Of a stretch of 64,000 nt of DNA, positions 54,901 through 58,640 are shown piece by piece. Origin of the DNA: Delphinapterus leucas. Lineage: Eukaryota; Chordata; Mammalia; Artiodactyla; Monodontidae. The translations under genes and the position numbers were made by a program. Position 1 is the stretch's first letter. Every line of letters starts with the position of its first letter. The notes beneath the pieces are model-generated. The model did no database searches. It worked only from the letters and a program-made list of their open reading frames with translations, and was not told the DNA's origin. The stretch spans positions 9,459,094-9,523,093 of the forward strand of contig NW_022098001.1 in NCBI RefSeq assembly GCF_002288925.2, in the 5' to 3' direction.

Positions 54901-55311
54901 TACTAGTATAATGTAATGTATGTGTAACCCATTGACCTAATACTTAAAGAACCCTGTAAAAGCCCCCTTTCTCTTATCTTACATCTTGTAGCTTAGATTT
55001 TTGTTTCTGAAAATCCTTAGTTTTCTGGTTCTTGGGAGGGTTTGATGAGCAGGCCTTTATGCTCTTAGCCTGCTCATCTTTTTTCTCTTCTGATTTATCC
55101 TACCCACTGTGCCCTCTGTCAGTTCCCCCACCCCATAGACCAACCTCACAGTCCCTCCAACATTTAGGGTGTGCTGACACATTTGTTAACTTTTTTGATC
55201 CTTCTTACAACTCTGTGTACGTTTCTTTTTTTGTTGGTTGGGATTTAAATTTTCTCTAGCAGCTTATGTTTCAATCATTTCTTCTTTTTTTTTTTTGCAG
55301 GAATTCTTTAA
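1181..55311 (+). CDS. RGS22: RGS22, C-terminal part, 11 exons (gene-level entry)
   Basis: Joined exons: 1181-1353, 2285-2447, 5130-5288, 7314-7382, 9811-9972, 18096-18275, 22407-22565, 34100-34198, 53872-53965, 54083-54163, 55301-55311. They total 1350 nt, which is 449 codons plus TAA, and every junction keeps phase. Recognised from conserved stretches such as [44 protein letters not shown] and [18 protein letters not shown]. The family is a large multi-RGS protein (about 1260 residues in human, from memory) reported as testis-enriched and able to bind G-alpha 12/13-class subunits. RGS domains bind activated G-alpha and usually speed GTP hydrolysis, but activity for this copy is inference. 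Exons 1-3 and 5-7 form two RGS-like domains. The promoter, start codon and N-terminal two thirds are upstream of the window. All introns are GT-AG except the one after 7382, which is GC-AG. Confidence 0.9.
1354..2284. other. RGS22 intron, no repeat recognised
   Basis: AT-rich intron sequence. I see no coding potential, no SINE and no LINE marker. There is a small (aat)n-like stretch near 2121-2145. Confidence 0.5.
2285..2447 (+). CDS. RGS22: RGS22 exon: middle of the first RGS-like domain in the window
   Basis: 163 nt. The first base completes a Ser codon from the previous exon, then 54 codons follow, ending in phase 0 at CAG|gtatca. Contains [19 protein letters not shown], the Trp/Glu-rich helix typical of RGS folds (a Leu-x-Phe/Cys-Trp-x-x-Ile-Glu-x-Phe pattern), and a basic stretch leading to [17 protein letters not shown]. 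The acceptor is a clean T-rich cattttag. The ATG at 2286 is an internal methionine, not a start. Confidence 0.9.
2650..2873 (-). mobile_element. CHR-type tRNA-derived SINE, older variant
   Basis: On the minus strand it starts at the right end with the standard 5' start (reads ccagggaagtcccc on +) and finishes in an A/T-rich tail of ttta repeats at 2650-2690. The box-A/box-B region is diverged. The rest of this intron is unique apart from the L2-like piece at 2960-3080. Confidence 0.85.
2960..3080 (+). repeat. L2-like LINE 3'-end fragment
   Basis: Pattern of cattcattcagcaaatatggg, then atgccagacgctgttctagg and a ggtaaacaagg segment. This matches the common end of ancient L2 copies. The intron remainder to 5129 has no gene or recognisable element apart from 4715-4860. 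Confidence 0.5.
4715..4860 (+). repeat. MIR-like ancient SINE fragment
   Basis: Has ttcatagaatattagacc, then ttacagttgaagaaactg and a diverged cacacagg. These are landmarks of very old mammalian interspersed repeats. The subfamily is uncertain. Confidence 0.35.
5130..5288 (+). CDS. RGS22: RGS22 exon: end of the first RGS-like domain in the window
   Basis: 159 nt, 53 codons, phase 0 at both ends; acceptor tttcttag, donor AAG|gtatgt. Reads [18 protein letters not shown], then [19 protein letters not shown] and [12 protein letters not shown]. The Val/Ile-Gln-x-His-x-x-x-Arg-Leu-Glu helix and the WLP-LFLAS stretch match the last helices of an RGS bundle. This is one of the strongest matches to RGS22. 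Confidence 0.92.
5378..5640 (+). repeat. MIR SINE, nearly full length
   Basis: Opens with ggcatagtggttaagagcag (tRNA-like head), continues through the core with tctcatttggaaaagaaatg and ends with cctggtacacagcaaacactc. The order and spacing are those of MIR. Confidence 0.8.
5641..7084. other. RGS22 intron, unique sequence
   Basis: No SINE, LINE or exon recognised. A 76-codon open stretch at 6558-6788 has no similarity I know and no splice-site support. A simple ctctctgtctgtctat stretch lies near 5890-5920. Confidence 0.5.
7085..7170 (-). repeat. MIR fragment
   Basis: Contains ccattttgcagatgaggaga and a following gagtaacttgcccgggg. On the minus strand this is the MIR core. It ends about 140 bp before the 69-nt exon. 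Confidence 0.6.
7314..7382 (+). CDS. RGS22: RGS22 short linker exon (69 nt)
   Basis: 23 codons, phase 0: [20 protein letters not shown] then VWK. It links the two RGS-like domains and is charged and probably helical. The acceptor is ttgcttctag. The exon is followed by GCAAGT instead of GT (see the separate site entry), and the next exon joins in phase. Confidence 0.88.
7383..7388 (+). promoter_or_regulatory. GC-type splice donor of RGS22
   Basis: The exon ends TGG AAG and the intron starts gcaagt. There is no usable GT at the boundary, and the next exon (acceptor at 9810) joins exactly in phase to give VWK-PVESKW. GC-AG introns are a known minority class and need a strong match elsewhere in the site; here AAG|GCAAGT is a near-perfect match. 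Confidence 0.8.
7390..9124. other. Intron with one L2-like fragment (about 8490-8640)
   Basis: Segment 8490-8640 (ccaactcagatgtcatcctc followed by cattcccatagactttttac) resembles an L2 3' region. Elsewhere I see only AT-rich unique intron sequence. Confidence 0.4.
9125..9262 (+). mobile_element. Short CHR-type SINE with 10-bp target-site duplication
   Basis: Body 9135-9252. It starts gggaattccgtgacggtcca, then ggttaggactcagcac, and ends gcgtggccaaaaaaaac. It is flanked by catgatcttt at 9125-9134 and 9253-9262. This is the short tRNA-derived form shared by cetaceans and relatives. Confidence 0.9.
9811..9972 (+). CDS. RGS22: RGS22 exon: start of the second RGS-like domain in the window
   Basis: 162 nt, 54 codons, phase 0 at both ends; acceptor atttggacag, donor AAG|gtattg. 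Encodes [18 protein letters not shown], then [19 protein letters not shown] and [14 protein letters not shown]. The order small hydrophobic helix, RQF-x-RFV, then [10 protein letters not shown] follows the early helices of an RGS bundle, including the conserved Phe-Trp. Confidence 0.92.
9973..11320. other. Intron, unique AT-rich sequence
   Basis: No element recognised. A small direct repeat of gatgcaaaagcatttt occurs at about 10481-10517. A short A-run (about 13 A) lies near 10950. Confidence 0.45.
11325..11460 (+). repeat. L2-like LINE fragment
   Basis: Diverged run gtttattcagtaagcattta, then aatgtgccaactattatgct and tgccctccttcgagg. Matches the L2 3' end pattern. Confidence 0.45.
11577..11731 (+). 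mobile_element. L1 3'-end fragment
   Basis: Typical artiodactyl L1 3' UTR: gggaaaagaatctgaaaaag, then actgattcacttcactgtac, agcagaaactaacacaaca and a tactccaac(a) tail. Only the last ~155 bp are present. A SINE landed directly behind it. Confidence 0.8.
11732..12108 (+). mobile_element. Long CHR-type SINE with target-site duplication
   Basis: Body 11740-12100. It starts gggactttcctggtggta, has the repeated ccacaactactgagcc region, and ends in gccaaaaataaat plus an AT-rich tail. It is flanked by aagaagtg at 11732-11739 and 12101-12108. Confidence 0.92.
12176..12417 (-). mobile_element. Compact CHR-type SINE with 14-bp target-site duplication
   Basis: Minus-strand copy. The tail (T-rich on +) is at 12190-12204 and the 5' end (reads ccaccagggaagcccc) is near 12397. 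It is flanked by gtgctcacttttat at 12176-12189 and 12404-12417. Low divergence and a perfect duplication suggest a fairly recent insertion. Open stretches over it are chance readings of the SINE. Confidence 0.93.
12418..12680 (-). repeat. MIR SINE
   Basis: Contains cattttacagatgaagaagc, then gctaaggcacagagaagtta, cagctaattaagtagtagag and atcactaagttatgctccc, the MIR order read on the minus strand. Confidence 0.75.
12720..12925 (+). mobile_element. Old L1 3'-end fragment
   Basis: Markers are gaaaaattggaaagaaccc, then atctatacagtagaatactc and tgcagccattaaaaatta, matching the end of L1 ORF2/3' UTR in old copies. It stops at a (TG)n microsatellite. Confidence 0.6.
12929..12972 (+). repeat. (TG)n microsatellite
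   Basis: About 19 uninterrupted gt units, then gcgcgt. Likely length-variable. Confidence 0.95.
13005..13190 (+). repeat. L2-like LINE fragment
   Basis: Reads tttcagcacctatcaagggc then aggctaaatcctgaggatac and a diverged remainder including gggacagacaagtgacagg. Pattern of an L2 3' end. Confidence 0.5.
13250..13469 (+). mobile_element. Tigger/MER2-like non-autonomous DNA transposon
   Basis: About 220 bp with terminal inverted repeats: cagttgaaccttgaacaac at the left and gttgttcaacggtcaactg at the right. It sits after TA, as expected for Tc1/mariner-type insertion. No transposase is left. A second member lies at 55600-55833. Confidence 0.75.
13470..14425. other. Intron, mostly unique; MIR-like end at about 13905-13960
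   Basis: A short fragment reading cagtaactacttaataaatg resembles the MIR 3' end. Nothing else is recognised up to the L1 at 14434. Confidence 0.4.
14426..17610 (-). mobile_element. 5'-truncated L1 LINE, minus strand, about 3.2 kb
   Basis: The 3' end is at 14434 (T-run then gaacatctttattggagtat on +). The body runs through the 3' UTR and most of ORF2 and is cut at about 17602. It is flanked by ccagtaga at 14426-14433 and 17603-17610. 5' truncation with a short duplication is the normal product of target-primed reverse transcription. It lies 0.5 kb before an RGS22 exon. Confidence 0.93.
14757..17597 (-). pseudogene. L1 ORF2 remnant (reverse transcriptase and C-terminal part), broken
   Basis: Reading leftwards: linker before the RT domain (17565-17317), RT fingers with [18 protein letters not shown] (17238-16984), palm (17012-16593), catalytic FADDM at 16510-16524, then the C-terminal domain. 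The longest open piece is 270 codons (15888-15076) and includes the Cys-rich [18 protein letters not shown]. The open pieces lie in different frames, so several frameshifts separate them. The endonuclease domain is missing through truncation. Dead as an element, although the FADD catalytic box is unchanged. Confidence 0.9.
17611..18095. other. Intron between the L1 and the RGS22 exon
   Basis: 17611-17690 resembles an L2 end (tgtagcaggaacttaatatg). The rest is unique and leads to the cctccttgtttag acceptor at 18095. Confidence 0.4.
18096..18275 (+). CDS. RGS22: RGS22 exon: core of the second RGS-like domain in the window
   Basis: 180 nt, 60 codons, phase 0 at both ends; acceptor cttgtttag, donor CAG|gtaaga. 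Encodes [35 protein letters not shown] and [20 protein letters not shown]. Lies 0.5 kb after the 5' end of the minus-strand L1 at 14434-17602, so that insertion spared the exon and its acceptor. Confidence 0.92.
18300..19520. other. Intron, unique sequence
   Basis: No repeat family or exon recognised. Short open readings (for example 19152-19391 minus and 19279-19536 plus) overlap each other on both strands and show no known motif. Confidence 0.4.
19525..20110 (+). repeat. L2-like ancient LINE sequence
   Basis: Markers are ttgatcatgtcacttctctg, then attactccccattgtcttca, ccaccggactgtaaggtctt and actcagtaacatttttgaac. These are landmarks of old L2 3' regions. Orientation is tentative. Confidence 0.5.
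20220..20844 (+). mobile_element. hAT-like non-autonomous DNA transposon, 609 bp
   Basis: Body 20228-20836. Terminal inverted repeats are cagtggtccacaacc at the left and ggttggggaccgctg at the right. Candidate 8-bp target-site duplications are cactataa (20220-20227) and cagtatag (20837-20844), 6 of 8 matching. It has no transposase. Inside is a large imperfect inverted repeat (about 20580-20625 against 20664-20718). The 190-codon open stretch on the minus strand is a chance reading over this element. Confidence 0.75.
20845..22406. other. Intron, unique sequence
   Basis: No repeat family recognised. The 90-codon open stretch at 21813-22085 lacks splice sites or any known motif. Confidence 0.4.
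22407..22565 (+). CDS. RGS22: RGS22 exon: end of the second RGS-like domain in the window
   Basis: 159 nt, 53 codons, phase 0 at both ends; acceptor tttatatacag, donor AAG|gtgaga. Reads [20 protein letters not shown] and then a very basic segment with [16 protein letters not shown] and EDEKFAK. The FxxFWPxFxEF pattern closes the RGS bundle. The Lys-rich tail is probably a surface helix. Confidence 0.92.
22735..22935 (+). repeat. L2-like fragment
   Basis: Markers are atgtcatctcttctatgtac, tctcactggactgagatcct and accaaataaatatgggaatg. Confidence 0.5.
23189..23403 (+). mobile_element. Compact CHR-type SINE
   Basis: Starts ggggcttccctggtggcgca, has the intact box-B-like gggttcgtgccccggt, and ends aggcccgcgtactgcaaaa with about 18 A. 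An exact target-site duplication is not clear. Low divergence. Confidence 0.93.
23708..24082 (+). mobile_element. Ancient solo LTR (ERVL/MaLR-like)
   Basis: About 370 bp without coding content. Markers are ggatggcttaaacaacagaa, ttctggagactagaagtccc, tggattaggaccctaccctt and a final acacaattcattccatagca. This pattern is common in ancient mammalian retroviral-like LTRs. The subfamily is uncertain. No internal viral genes are present. Confidence 0.55.
24221..24541 (-). mobile_element. Long CHR-type SINE, minus strand
   Basis: T-rich tail at 24221-24233, then the inverted body, with the tRNA-like end near 24541 (ccaccagggaagtccc). The repeated gtagttgtggc segments are the inverted ccacaactac region of the long form. 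Confidence 0.9.
25085..25660 (-). mobile_element. Old L1 3'-end segment
   Basis: Markers on + are aagtcccatgtacccatcac, then gagaatgttatataaataga and atccatccacgttgttgtgt, the antisense of old L1 3' ends. No usable ORF. Confidence 0.6.
25700..26290 (-). mobile_element. Second old L1 3'-end segment, tandem to the first
   Basis: Begins ttactgaaatttaattcaca, includes gttgtgcaaccatcactact and tggctggcttctttcactta. It covers the same type of region as 25085-25660, so two independent copies lie side by side. Confidence 0.65.
26291..27280 (-). mobile_element. Ancient HAL1/L1-type segment
   Basis: Markers are ctgcctacatcattatattt, tcacattatacatgcataac, ccacatcagacaattgtata and tttgattatgatgtgtcttg. 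These are familiar antisense strings of old HAL1/L1 elements. A related segment lies at 56700-58640. Confidence 0.55.
27911..28010. other. Assembly gap, exactly 100 N
   Basis: A round 100 N usually marks a gap of unknown size. Compared with the related copy at 15060-15320, about 260 bp of L1 should lie here, so the true gap is probably larger than shown. Confidence 0.95.
28730..29119 (+). mobile_element. Long CHR-type SINE nested in the L1
   Basis: Body 28743-29106, starting ggacctccctggtagtgca and ending with gccaaaaagaataaa plus an A-rich tail. It has a perfect 13-bp duplication, aagattgctttgg, at 28730-28742 and 29107-29119. The SINE is therefore younger than the host L1. Confidence 0.95.
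29370..30010 (+). mobile_element. Old L1 3' segment
   Basis: Markers are tacactatggatgggagtgt, ggagacatgcacatggttta, caaatgtctgttaacaggag and ggttaccttcatgggttggg. This is the sense order of old L1 ORF2 ends and 3' UTR. Confidence 0.65.
30011..31885. other. Intron, mostly unique
   Basis: A small L2-like stretch is possible at about 30790-30900 (ttattgatcatctattcata). Otherwise no gene or repeat family is recognised. Confidence 0.4.
31890..32135 (+). repeat. MIR SINE
   Basis: Starts acatagtatagtggttagga, continues gactgcctggttttgaatcc, and ends with a 3' part around agtaaatgttagttattatc. About 245 bp, near full length. Confidence 0.8.
32435..33140 (+). mobile_element. Old L1 ORF2 end/3' UTR, split by a SINE
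   Basis: Two halves (32435-32494 and 32732-33140). The first has ggcaattctcaaaagaaata; the second has caacctcagtagtaaccaaa, then ggacaatttgacaacttt and a diverged 3' UTR. The reading resumes directly after the SINE duplication. Confidence 0.7.
32495..32731 (+). mobile_element. Compact CHR-type SINE with 12-bp target-site duplication
   Basis: Body 32507-32719. Clean gggcttccttggtggcgca start and cccgcgtaccgc before an A-rich tail. agcattaaaagg flanks it at 32495-32506 and 32720-32731. The 113-codon minus-strand open stretch is a reading through this SINE. Confidence 0.95.
33147..33517 (+). mobile_element. Long CHR-type SINE with 10-bp target-site duplication
   Basis: Body 33157-33507, from gggcttctctgatggcaca to cagccaaaaataaaatt plus tail. 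agaccattca flanks it at 33147-33156 and 33508-33517. Confidence 0.95.
33518..34099. other. Intron before the 99-nt exon, with L2-like start
   Basis: 33535-33655 resembles an L2 end (catccaacaaatatttaagt). 33690-33920 may be old L1 3' UTR. The acceptor of the exon follows a modest T-rich tract. Confidence 0.4.
34100..34198 (+). CDS. RGS22: RGS22 exon: short low-complexity linker
   Basis: 99 nt, 33 codons, phase 0 at both ends; acceptor ataattacag, donor CAG|gtaagc. Reads [17 protein letters not shown] followed by a Gly/Leu-rich end. It has no domain features and is likely a flexible linker between the last RGS-like domain and the C-terminal helix. It is isolated by introns of 11.5 kb and 19.7 kb that are both full of repeats. 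Confidence 0.88.
35105..35154 (+). repeat. Compound microsatellite: (GA)n-like, (GAT)n and (GGT)n
   Basis: agagagaaagagagag-like start, then gatgatgatgatg and ggtggtggtggtggtggtgg. Likely variable in length. Positions 34199-35104 and 35155-35514 are otherwise unique intron. Confidence 0.9.
36661..36837 (+). mobile_element. 145-bp retroposed insert of unclear origin, perhaps LTR-derived
   Basis: Body 36677-36821 inside the L1 ORF1 remnant. It is flanked by 16-bp repeats (36661-36676 and 36822-36837, one mismatch). It has two 47-48-bp units (36683-36730 and 36741-36787) sharing gatggc and ctgtctgtgga, then AATAAA at 36792-36797 and an A-rich tail. The shape is that of a polyadenylated RNA copied by L1. 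The family is not recognised; the promoter/poly(A) look suggests an LTR end. Confidence 0.6.
36861..37087 (+). mobile_element. Compact CHR-type SINE nested in the L1 ORF1 remnant
   Basis: Body 36871-37078, from gggcttcccttgtggtgca to cccatgtaccgc plus 16 A. Imperfect duplication gcatcaagga at 36861-36870 against gctcaagga at 37079-37087. Confidence 0.93.
40929..42470 (+). mobile_element. 5'-truncated L1 (about 1.5 kb) inserted in the older L1
   Basis: Body 40947-42452: end of ORF2 (tggtattggcacaaaaacag onward, Cys-rich region near 41690-41750) and 3' UTR ending tgtaaatcagctacacttc. It has an 18-bp duplication at 40929-40946 and 42453-42470 (aaaact then atgggatgca, one mismatch). The host ORF2 resumes right after it. 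Confidence 0.93.
44352..44565 (+). mobile_element. Short, diverged CHR-type SINE in the old L1
   Basis: Body 44365-44552. Starts gacttccctggtggtccag and ends gactcggtgcagcctaaatc with an (aatc)n-like tail and T-rich end. It has a perfect 13-bp duplication, taaatggtgttgg, at 44352-44364 and 44553-44565. The middle contains three gccgcaactaagag-like repeats. Confidence 0.9.
44717..44835 (-). repeat. Two tandem copies of a tRNA-Cys(GCA) 5' half, with target-site repeats
   Basis: 44734-44767 and 44785-44818 are identical 34-bp copies. On the minus strand each starts gggggtatagctcagtgg and ends gcatttgactgc, the 5' half of tRNA-Cys(GCA) from base 1 to base 35 or 36 in the anticodon. Three 17-bp copies of gtcttagtaaa(a/t)ttttt (44717-44733, 44768-44784, 44819-44835) surround them. 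There is no poly(A) tail and no 3' half, so it is not a working tRNA gene. Confidence 0.92.
45181..47321 (+). promoter_or_regulatory. L1 5' UTR (internal promoter region)
   Basis: The first 1.2 kb is GC-rich with scattered CpG. 46390-46810 is strongly T-rich and holds two similar copies of a unit with ttatcattggtagatgtg / ttatcattggtggatttc and ggttgctctcttcc / ggttgttctcttcc about 200 bp apart. L1 5' UTRs drive the element's own RNA; activity here is unknown. Confidence 0.6.
47322..48209 (+). pseudogene. L1 ORF1 (RNA-binding chaperone), frameshifted
   Basis: Starts ATG with [17 protein letters not shown] and then shifts frame at an extra A near 47371, giving an early TGA. Downstream pieces keep the coiled-coil and RRM-like parts in other frames and the C-terminal part with [15 protein letters not shown] sequence ([20 protein letters not shown]). 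It ends with the expected LKELL-TAG at 48192-48209. Normal length for ORF1 if the indels are ignored. Confidence 0.85.
48268..52143 (+). pseudogene. L1 ORF2 (endonuclease and reverse transcriptase), broken
   Basis: Length 3.9 kb, as expected. Endonuclease pieces at 48558-48911 and 48841-49077, RT start with [19 protein letters not shown] (49485-49772), palm with [19 protein letters not shown] and FADDI at 50352-50366 (50196-50621), and the C-terminal Cys motif [18 protein letters not shown] (51308-51805). The catalytic box is intact but frameshifts and stops divide the frame into at least six pieces. Confidence 0.88.
52765..52788 (+). repeat. (AC)n microsatellite in the old L1 3' part
   Basis: About 12 ac units between ggt and cag, inside the last piece of the old L1. 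Confidence 0.9.
53872..53965 (+). CDS. RGS22: RGS22 exon: C-terminal coiled helix
   Basis: 94 nt, starts in phase 0 and leaves one base (G). Acceptor ttttcttag, donor GCAG|gtaatt. Reads [19 protein letters not shown] then [12 protein letters not shown]. The heptad-like Leu/Ile spacing in [20 protein letters not shown] suggests a short coiled coil. It lies only about 270 bp after the end of the nested L1 block. Confidence 0.92.
54083..54163 (+). CDS. RGS22: RGS22 exon: Ser/Thr-rich tail
   Basis: 81 nt. Two bases complete an Ala codon, 26 codons follow, and one base (A) is left over. The 117-nt upstream intron is the smallest in the window. Reads [18 protein letters not shown] then TISSHNIQ. 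Acceptor tttgtgcag, donor AGA|gtgagt. Confidence 0.85.
54525..54572 (+). repeat. AC-rich simple repeat in RGS22 last intron
   Basis: Interrupted acacac tracts (cacacacaaaacacacacac and acacacacatacac). The rest of the last intron, 54164-55300, is unique sequence apart from a T tract before the final acceptor. Confidence 0.8.
55301..55311 (+). CDS. RGS22: RGS22 terminal coding exon, last codons and stop
   Basis: The acceptor is a long T tract ending ttttttgcag. In the phase set by the previous exon the reading is Arg-Ile-Leu-TAA, so only 11 nt of this exon code. An AATAAA follows 71 nt after the stop, which supports this as the real 3' end. If the upstream exon ended in phase 0 the frame would instead read [13 protein letters not shown], but no standard donor gives that phase. 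Confidence 0.7.
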
Positions 55312-55405
55312 ACCAAATTTAACTAACATGGAAGCTCAAGTGAGTTTTTGACGGTCTGCTTTAGAGCAAGCCTATCATCTAAATAAAGTTTACCTTGTTT
55401 TACTT
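55312..55405 (+). terminator. RGS22: RGS22 3' UTR with AATAAA polyadenylation signal at 55382-55387
   Basis: AATAAA sits inside ctaaataaagttt, and T-rich sequence with TG/TCT-rich downstream elements follows within 30 nt. Cleavage is expected near 55400-55410, giving a 3' UTR of about 95 nt. The exact cleavage point is inferred. Confidence 0.65.
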
Positions 55406-55599
55406 CCACAGTTTGAAAATGACGTCTCTTCTGTACACACGACATACAAGACTATAAAAATTTTTTAAACTTATTTAGGATAAAATGACTTCTATCTAGG
55501 TTAGAAGAATCAAAATGTTTTGCTTATCACCCACGTTAAGGAACTATGTTTTGCTCCTCAAGTAGTCTTTCAACAAATATTCCTTGAGCACTCACTATA

Positions 55600-55833
55600 C
55601 GGTTGACCATTGCACAACACAGGTTTGAACTGCACAGGTCCACTTATATGCAGATATTTTTCAATAGTAAACATTACATTACTGCAAGATCTGTGGTTGG
55701 TTGAATCCACAGATGCAGAACTGCACATACAGAGGAACCGTGGATACAGGGGCTTACTATAAGTTATACACAGATTTTCAACTTTGTGAAGGGTTCAGTA
55801 CCCCTACCCTCTGTGTTGTTCAAGGGTTAGCTG
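55600..55833 (+). mobile_element. Tigger/MER2-like non-autonomous DNA transposon, second copy
   Basis: 234 bp. Begins cggttgaccattgcacaaca after TA and ends ttgttcaagggttagctg before TA. Same family as 13250-13469. It lies about 200 bp downstream of the RGS22 poly(A) signal. Confidence 0.75.
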
Positions 55834-55974
55834 TATTTGGTTAGCAGATATATTCAGCAAGTGGTTAGGGGACTAATATTCCTAGCAATAAATTGACCCA
55901 AAACATAGAGGGAAAAGCCTTCCCCACCTTATCCCTATCCCTATCCCACTCTAAAGAAACCGTGTATTAGAGCA

Positions 55975-56168
55975 GTAAGAACCAGACTTTAGTGTGCATA
56001 AGACTCACTGTAACATTTGCTAGCAATGCCGATTCCTGGGCTCACTCTCTGAGAGTCTGATTCAGTAGTTCTTGAGCAGAACCCAGGAATCTCCCTCTTT
56101 AATGAACATCCTAGTTGTGTGTGTGATATGTGCATTCCACAGACCACTCTTTGAGATAAACTGTTAGG
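55975..56168 (+). mobile_element. MER5A-like hAT MITE
   Basis: Markers are ccagactttagtgtgcataa, then atgccgattcctgggctcac, gagagtctgattcagtagtt and cagaccactctttgagataa. This is the typical order of MER5A. Confidence 0.7.
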
Positions 56169-56169
56169 G

Positions 56170-56699
56170 TAGCAAGAGAAGACCTTTAAAAGGCAAAAGT
56201 CCTCTTATTAACTGGAGTTACACTTGTAGCAGAGAGAACCCAGACATACATCCTCCTATCCTCTTTCCTGGAGGGAAAGGAGAATCTGAAATAAATGATC
56301 TGGGAGGATGAACCTTCACCATCTGTTGGCCTCAGGACTCAGAAGCTCCAAGGACTGTGACCTGGCTTAGCAGGTTGGAAGCCTTAGACTTTCACCTTAT
56401 TATGATCCCAGAAAGTATATTCAAAATAGGAACTACCATTCCTAATTCTCTAAAGAATTAGACATTGTAAAGGGGGGAAGTATCAGGAGGTACACTTCAA
56501 AGATCATTTTTCTTCTAAAGCAGTGGTTTTTTGGACACTTTTTTTTTAAAGCACTGGAACCCTGTAGTTGCCTCTGCTCCCATACTCCTCTATACCCCAT
56601 ATTGGCCAAGAAGTTTGTATCTCTTTTCCATTCATTGCCTTTGTTTTGTTTTTTTTTTTTTGATTCCATCCCTTTTCTGCCTTCTTTTGATTTTAACTG
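56170..56699. other. Intergenic sequence after RGS22, nothing recognised
   Basis: No ORF with known motifs and no clear repeat. A run of 11 T lies at about 56650-56661. Confidence 0.4.
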
Positions 56700-58640
56700 A
56701 TCATTTTATGTGATTCCATTTTCTCTCAGCATATCAATTATACTTCTTTTTAAAATTTTCTTGTTGGTTGCCCCTAGAGTTTGCAATATACATTTACAGC
56801 TAATAAAAATCCACTTTCAAATAATACTCTGCTGCTTCATGGGTAATGCAAGTACCTTTTCACAGAATTTTCCAATTTCTCACTCCTGTCGCTTATCATA
56901 TTGCTGTCAATGAATTCACTTATCCATAAGCTGTAATCACTGAATGCATTATTGCTGTCATTATTTTGAGCAAACTGTTTTCTCCTAGGTCAATAAAGAA
57001 TAAGAAAAATAAAAGTTATTATTTTACCTTCATTTATTCCTTCTCTAATGGTCTTTTCTTCTTTGTGTAAATCTGAGTTTCTGACATACCATTTTCCTTC
57101 TCTCTGAAGAACTTCTTTTAAAATTTCTTTCAAAGAAGGTCTGTTGTTTGCCTTAGGACATCTTTATTTCTCCTTAACTTTTGAAGGATAATTTCACCAG
57201 ATAAAAAATTCTAGGTTAGTGGGGTTTTTTCTTTCAACCCTTCAAATACTTCACTCTCTTCTTGCTTGCATGGTTTCTGAAGAGAAGGCAAATGCAATTC
57301 TTTTCTTGTCCCCCGGCTTCTTTCAAGATTTTCTCTTCATCTTTGATTTTCCACAATTCAAATACTATATGTCTAGGTGTAGATTTTTTTGTATATGTCC
57401 TGCTTGTGATCTCTGAGATTACTGGATCAGTAGTTTCATGTCTGTCATTAATTTTGAAAAACTCTGTCATTATTACTTCAAGTATTTCCTCTGTTCCTTT
57501 CTTTTTTTCTTCAGCTATTTCTATTACATATATCTTGCACCTTTTGTAATTGTCCCAGAGTTCTTGGATATTCTGTTCTGTCCTTTTCATCGCTTTTTTC
57601 CTCTTTGCATTTCAGTTTTGGAATTTTCTACTGACCTCTTTTCAAGCTCACTGATTCTTCCCACAGCTGTATCTAGTCCATTGATGAACCCATCCAAGGC
57701 ATTCTTCATTTCTGTTTCAGTGTTTTCAATTAGTAGTATTTCCTTTTGATTCTCTGTTTGAATTTCCATCTCTCTGCTTACATTATTCAGACGTTCTTAC
57801 ATATTGTACACTTTTTTATTAGATCTGTTAGCATATTAATCATAGTTATTATAAATTGCTGGTCTGATAATTCCAAAATCTCTGCCATATCTGAGTCTGA
57901 TTCTGATGCTTGCTTTTTGTGTCTTCATACTGTGTTTTTTTTTTTGCCTTTTAGCATGCTTTGTAGCATTTTGTTGAAAGTAACATATGATGCATCAGGT
58001 AAAAGGAACTGAGGCATATAGGCACTTAGTGTGTGAGGTTTTATGTTTATCTGGCTAGGAGTTAGGCTGTATTTAATGTTTGCTATAGCTGTGGTGTTAG
58101 TGGCTGAAATTTCCTCTCCTTATTTTTTATCTCCTCTGTTGTTTTGGGTTTTCCTAGAGATTCCTTCATAGGGTCTAAGTTTGCAGTTCTTTTATCTGTA
58201 ATCCCTGTTATTATACAGGAGCACTATTAATGTGGTAGTAGAATGTGAGATAAAAAGTGTTCTCTAGTCCCCTGAGTAGATCTCAGTCTGTTAGTGAGCC
58301 TGAGTTGGGTATTTCCCTTCTCCCATGTCAGTTAGGCTATGGGAAAACAACAGTCTGTTAGGCTTTGGCAAAGTAGTTTCCCTTGAGGGCAGGCCTTGTT
58401 AGGAAGACCAGAGAACTCTGGGTGTATTCCAATATGGTTCCTCTATCCTTCCCCATACCAGAAGCAGGAGGGGATTTTTCTCTGATCTTTACAATGAGAA
58501 CCCAGTGGAGCTCCTGGAAGTAAAATTCAAGAATGTGGTGATGGGGCAGGGAGGAGGGTATGGAAGCTAGGGGCCCCCTTGGATTTTTAACTCTCAAGCT
58601 ATTCTACACTGAGCCTTGAGAAATTCATCAACTACCATTT
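56700..58640 (-). mobile_element. Ancient HAL1/L1 segment, minus strand, with ORF1 remnant
   Basis: Plus-strand markers are ctagagtttgcaatatacat, atttcaccagataaaaaatt, tatatgtctaggtgtagatt and tcctagagattccttcatag. On the minus strand it carries an ORF1-like reading at 57234-57590. The order is that of an old L1-type element with a 5' part toward the right end. Confidence 0.65.
57234..57590 (-). pseudogene. L1/HAL1 ORF1-like remnant, 118 codons open
   Basis: Contains IQELWDNYKRCKIYVIEI, then KKKGTEEILEVIMTEFF and STPRHIVFELWKIKDEEKIL. These match the RRM and C-terminal start of L1 ORF1 proteins, which bind RNA as trimers. The adjoining minus-strand reading 57587-57769 (NQKEILLIENTETEMKNALD) would be the coiled-coil part in another frame. 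No sign of host use. Confidence 0.7.
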
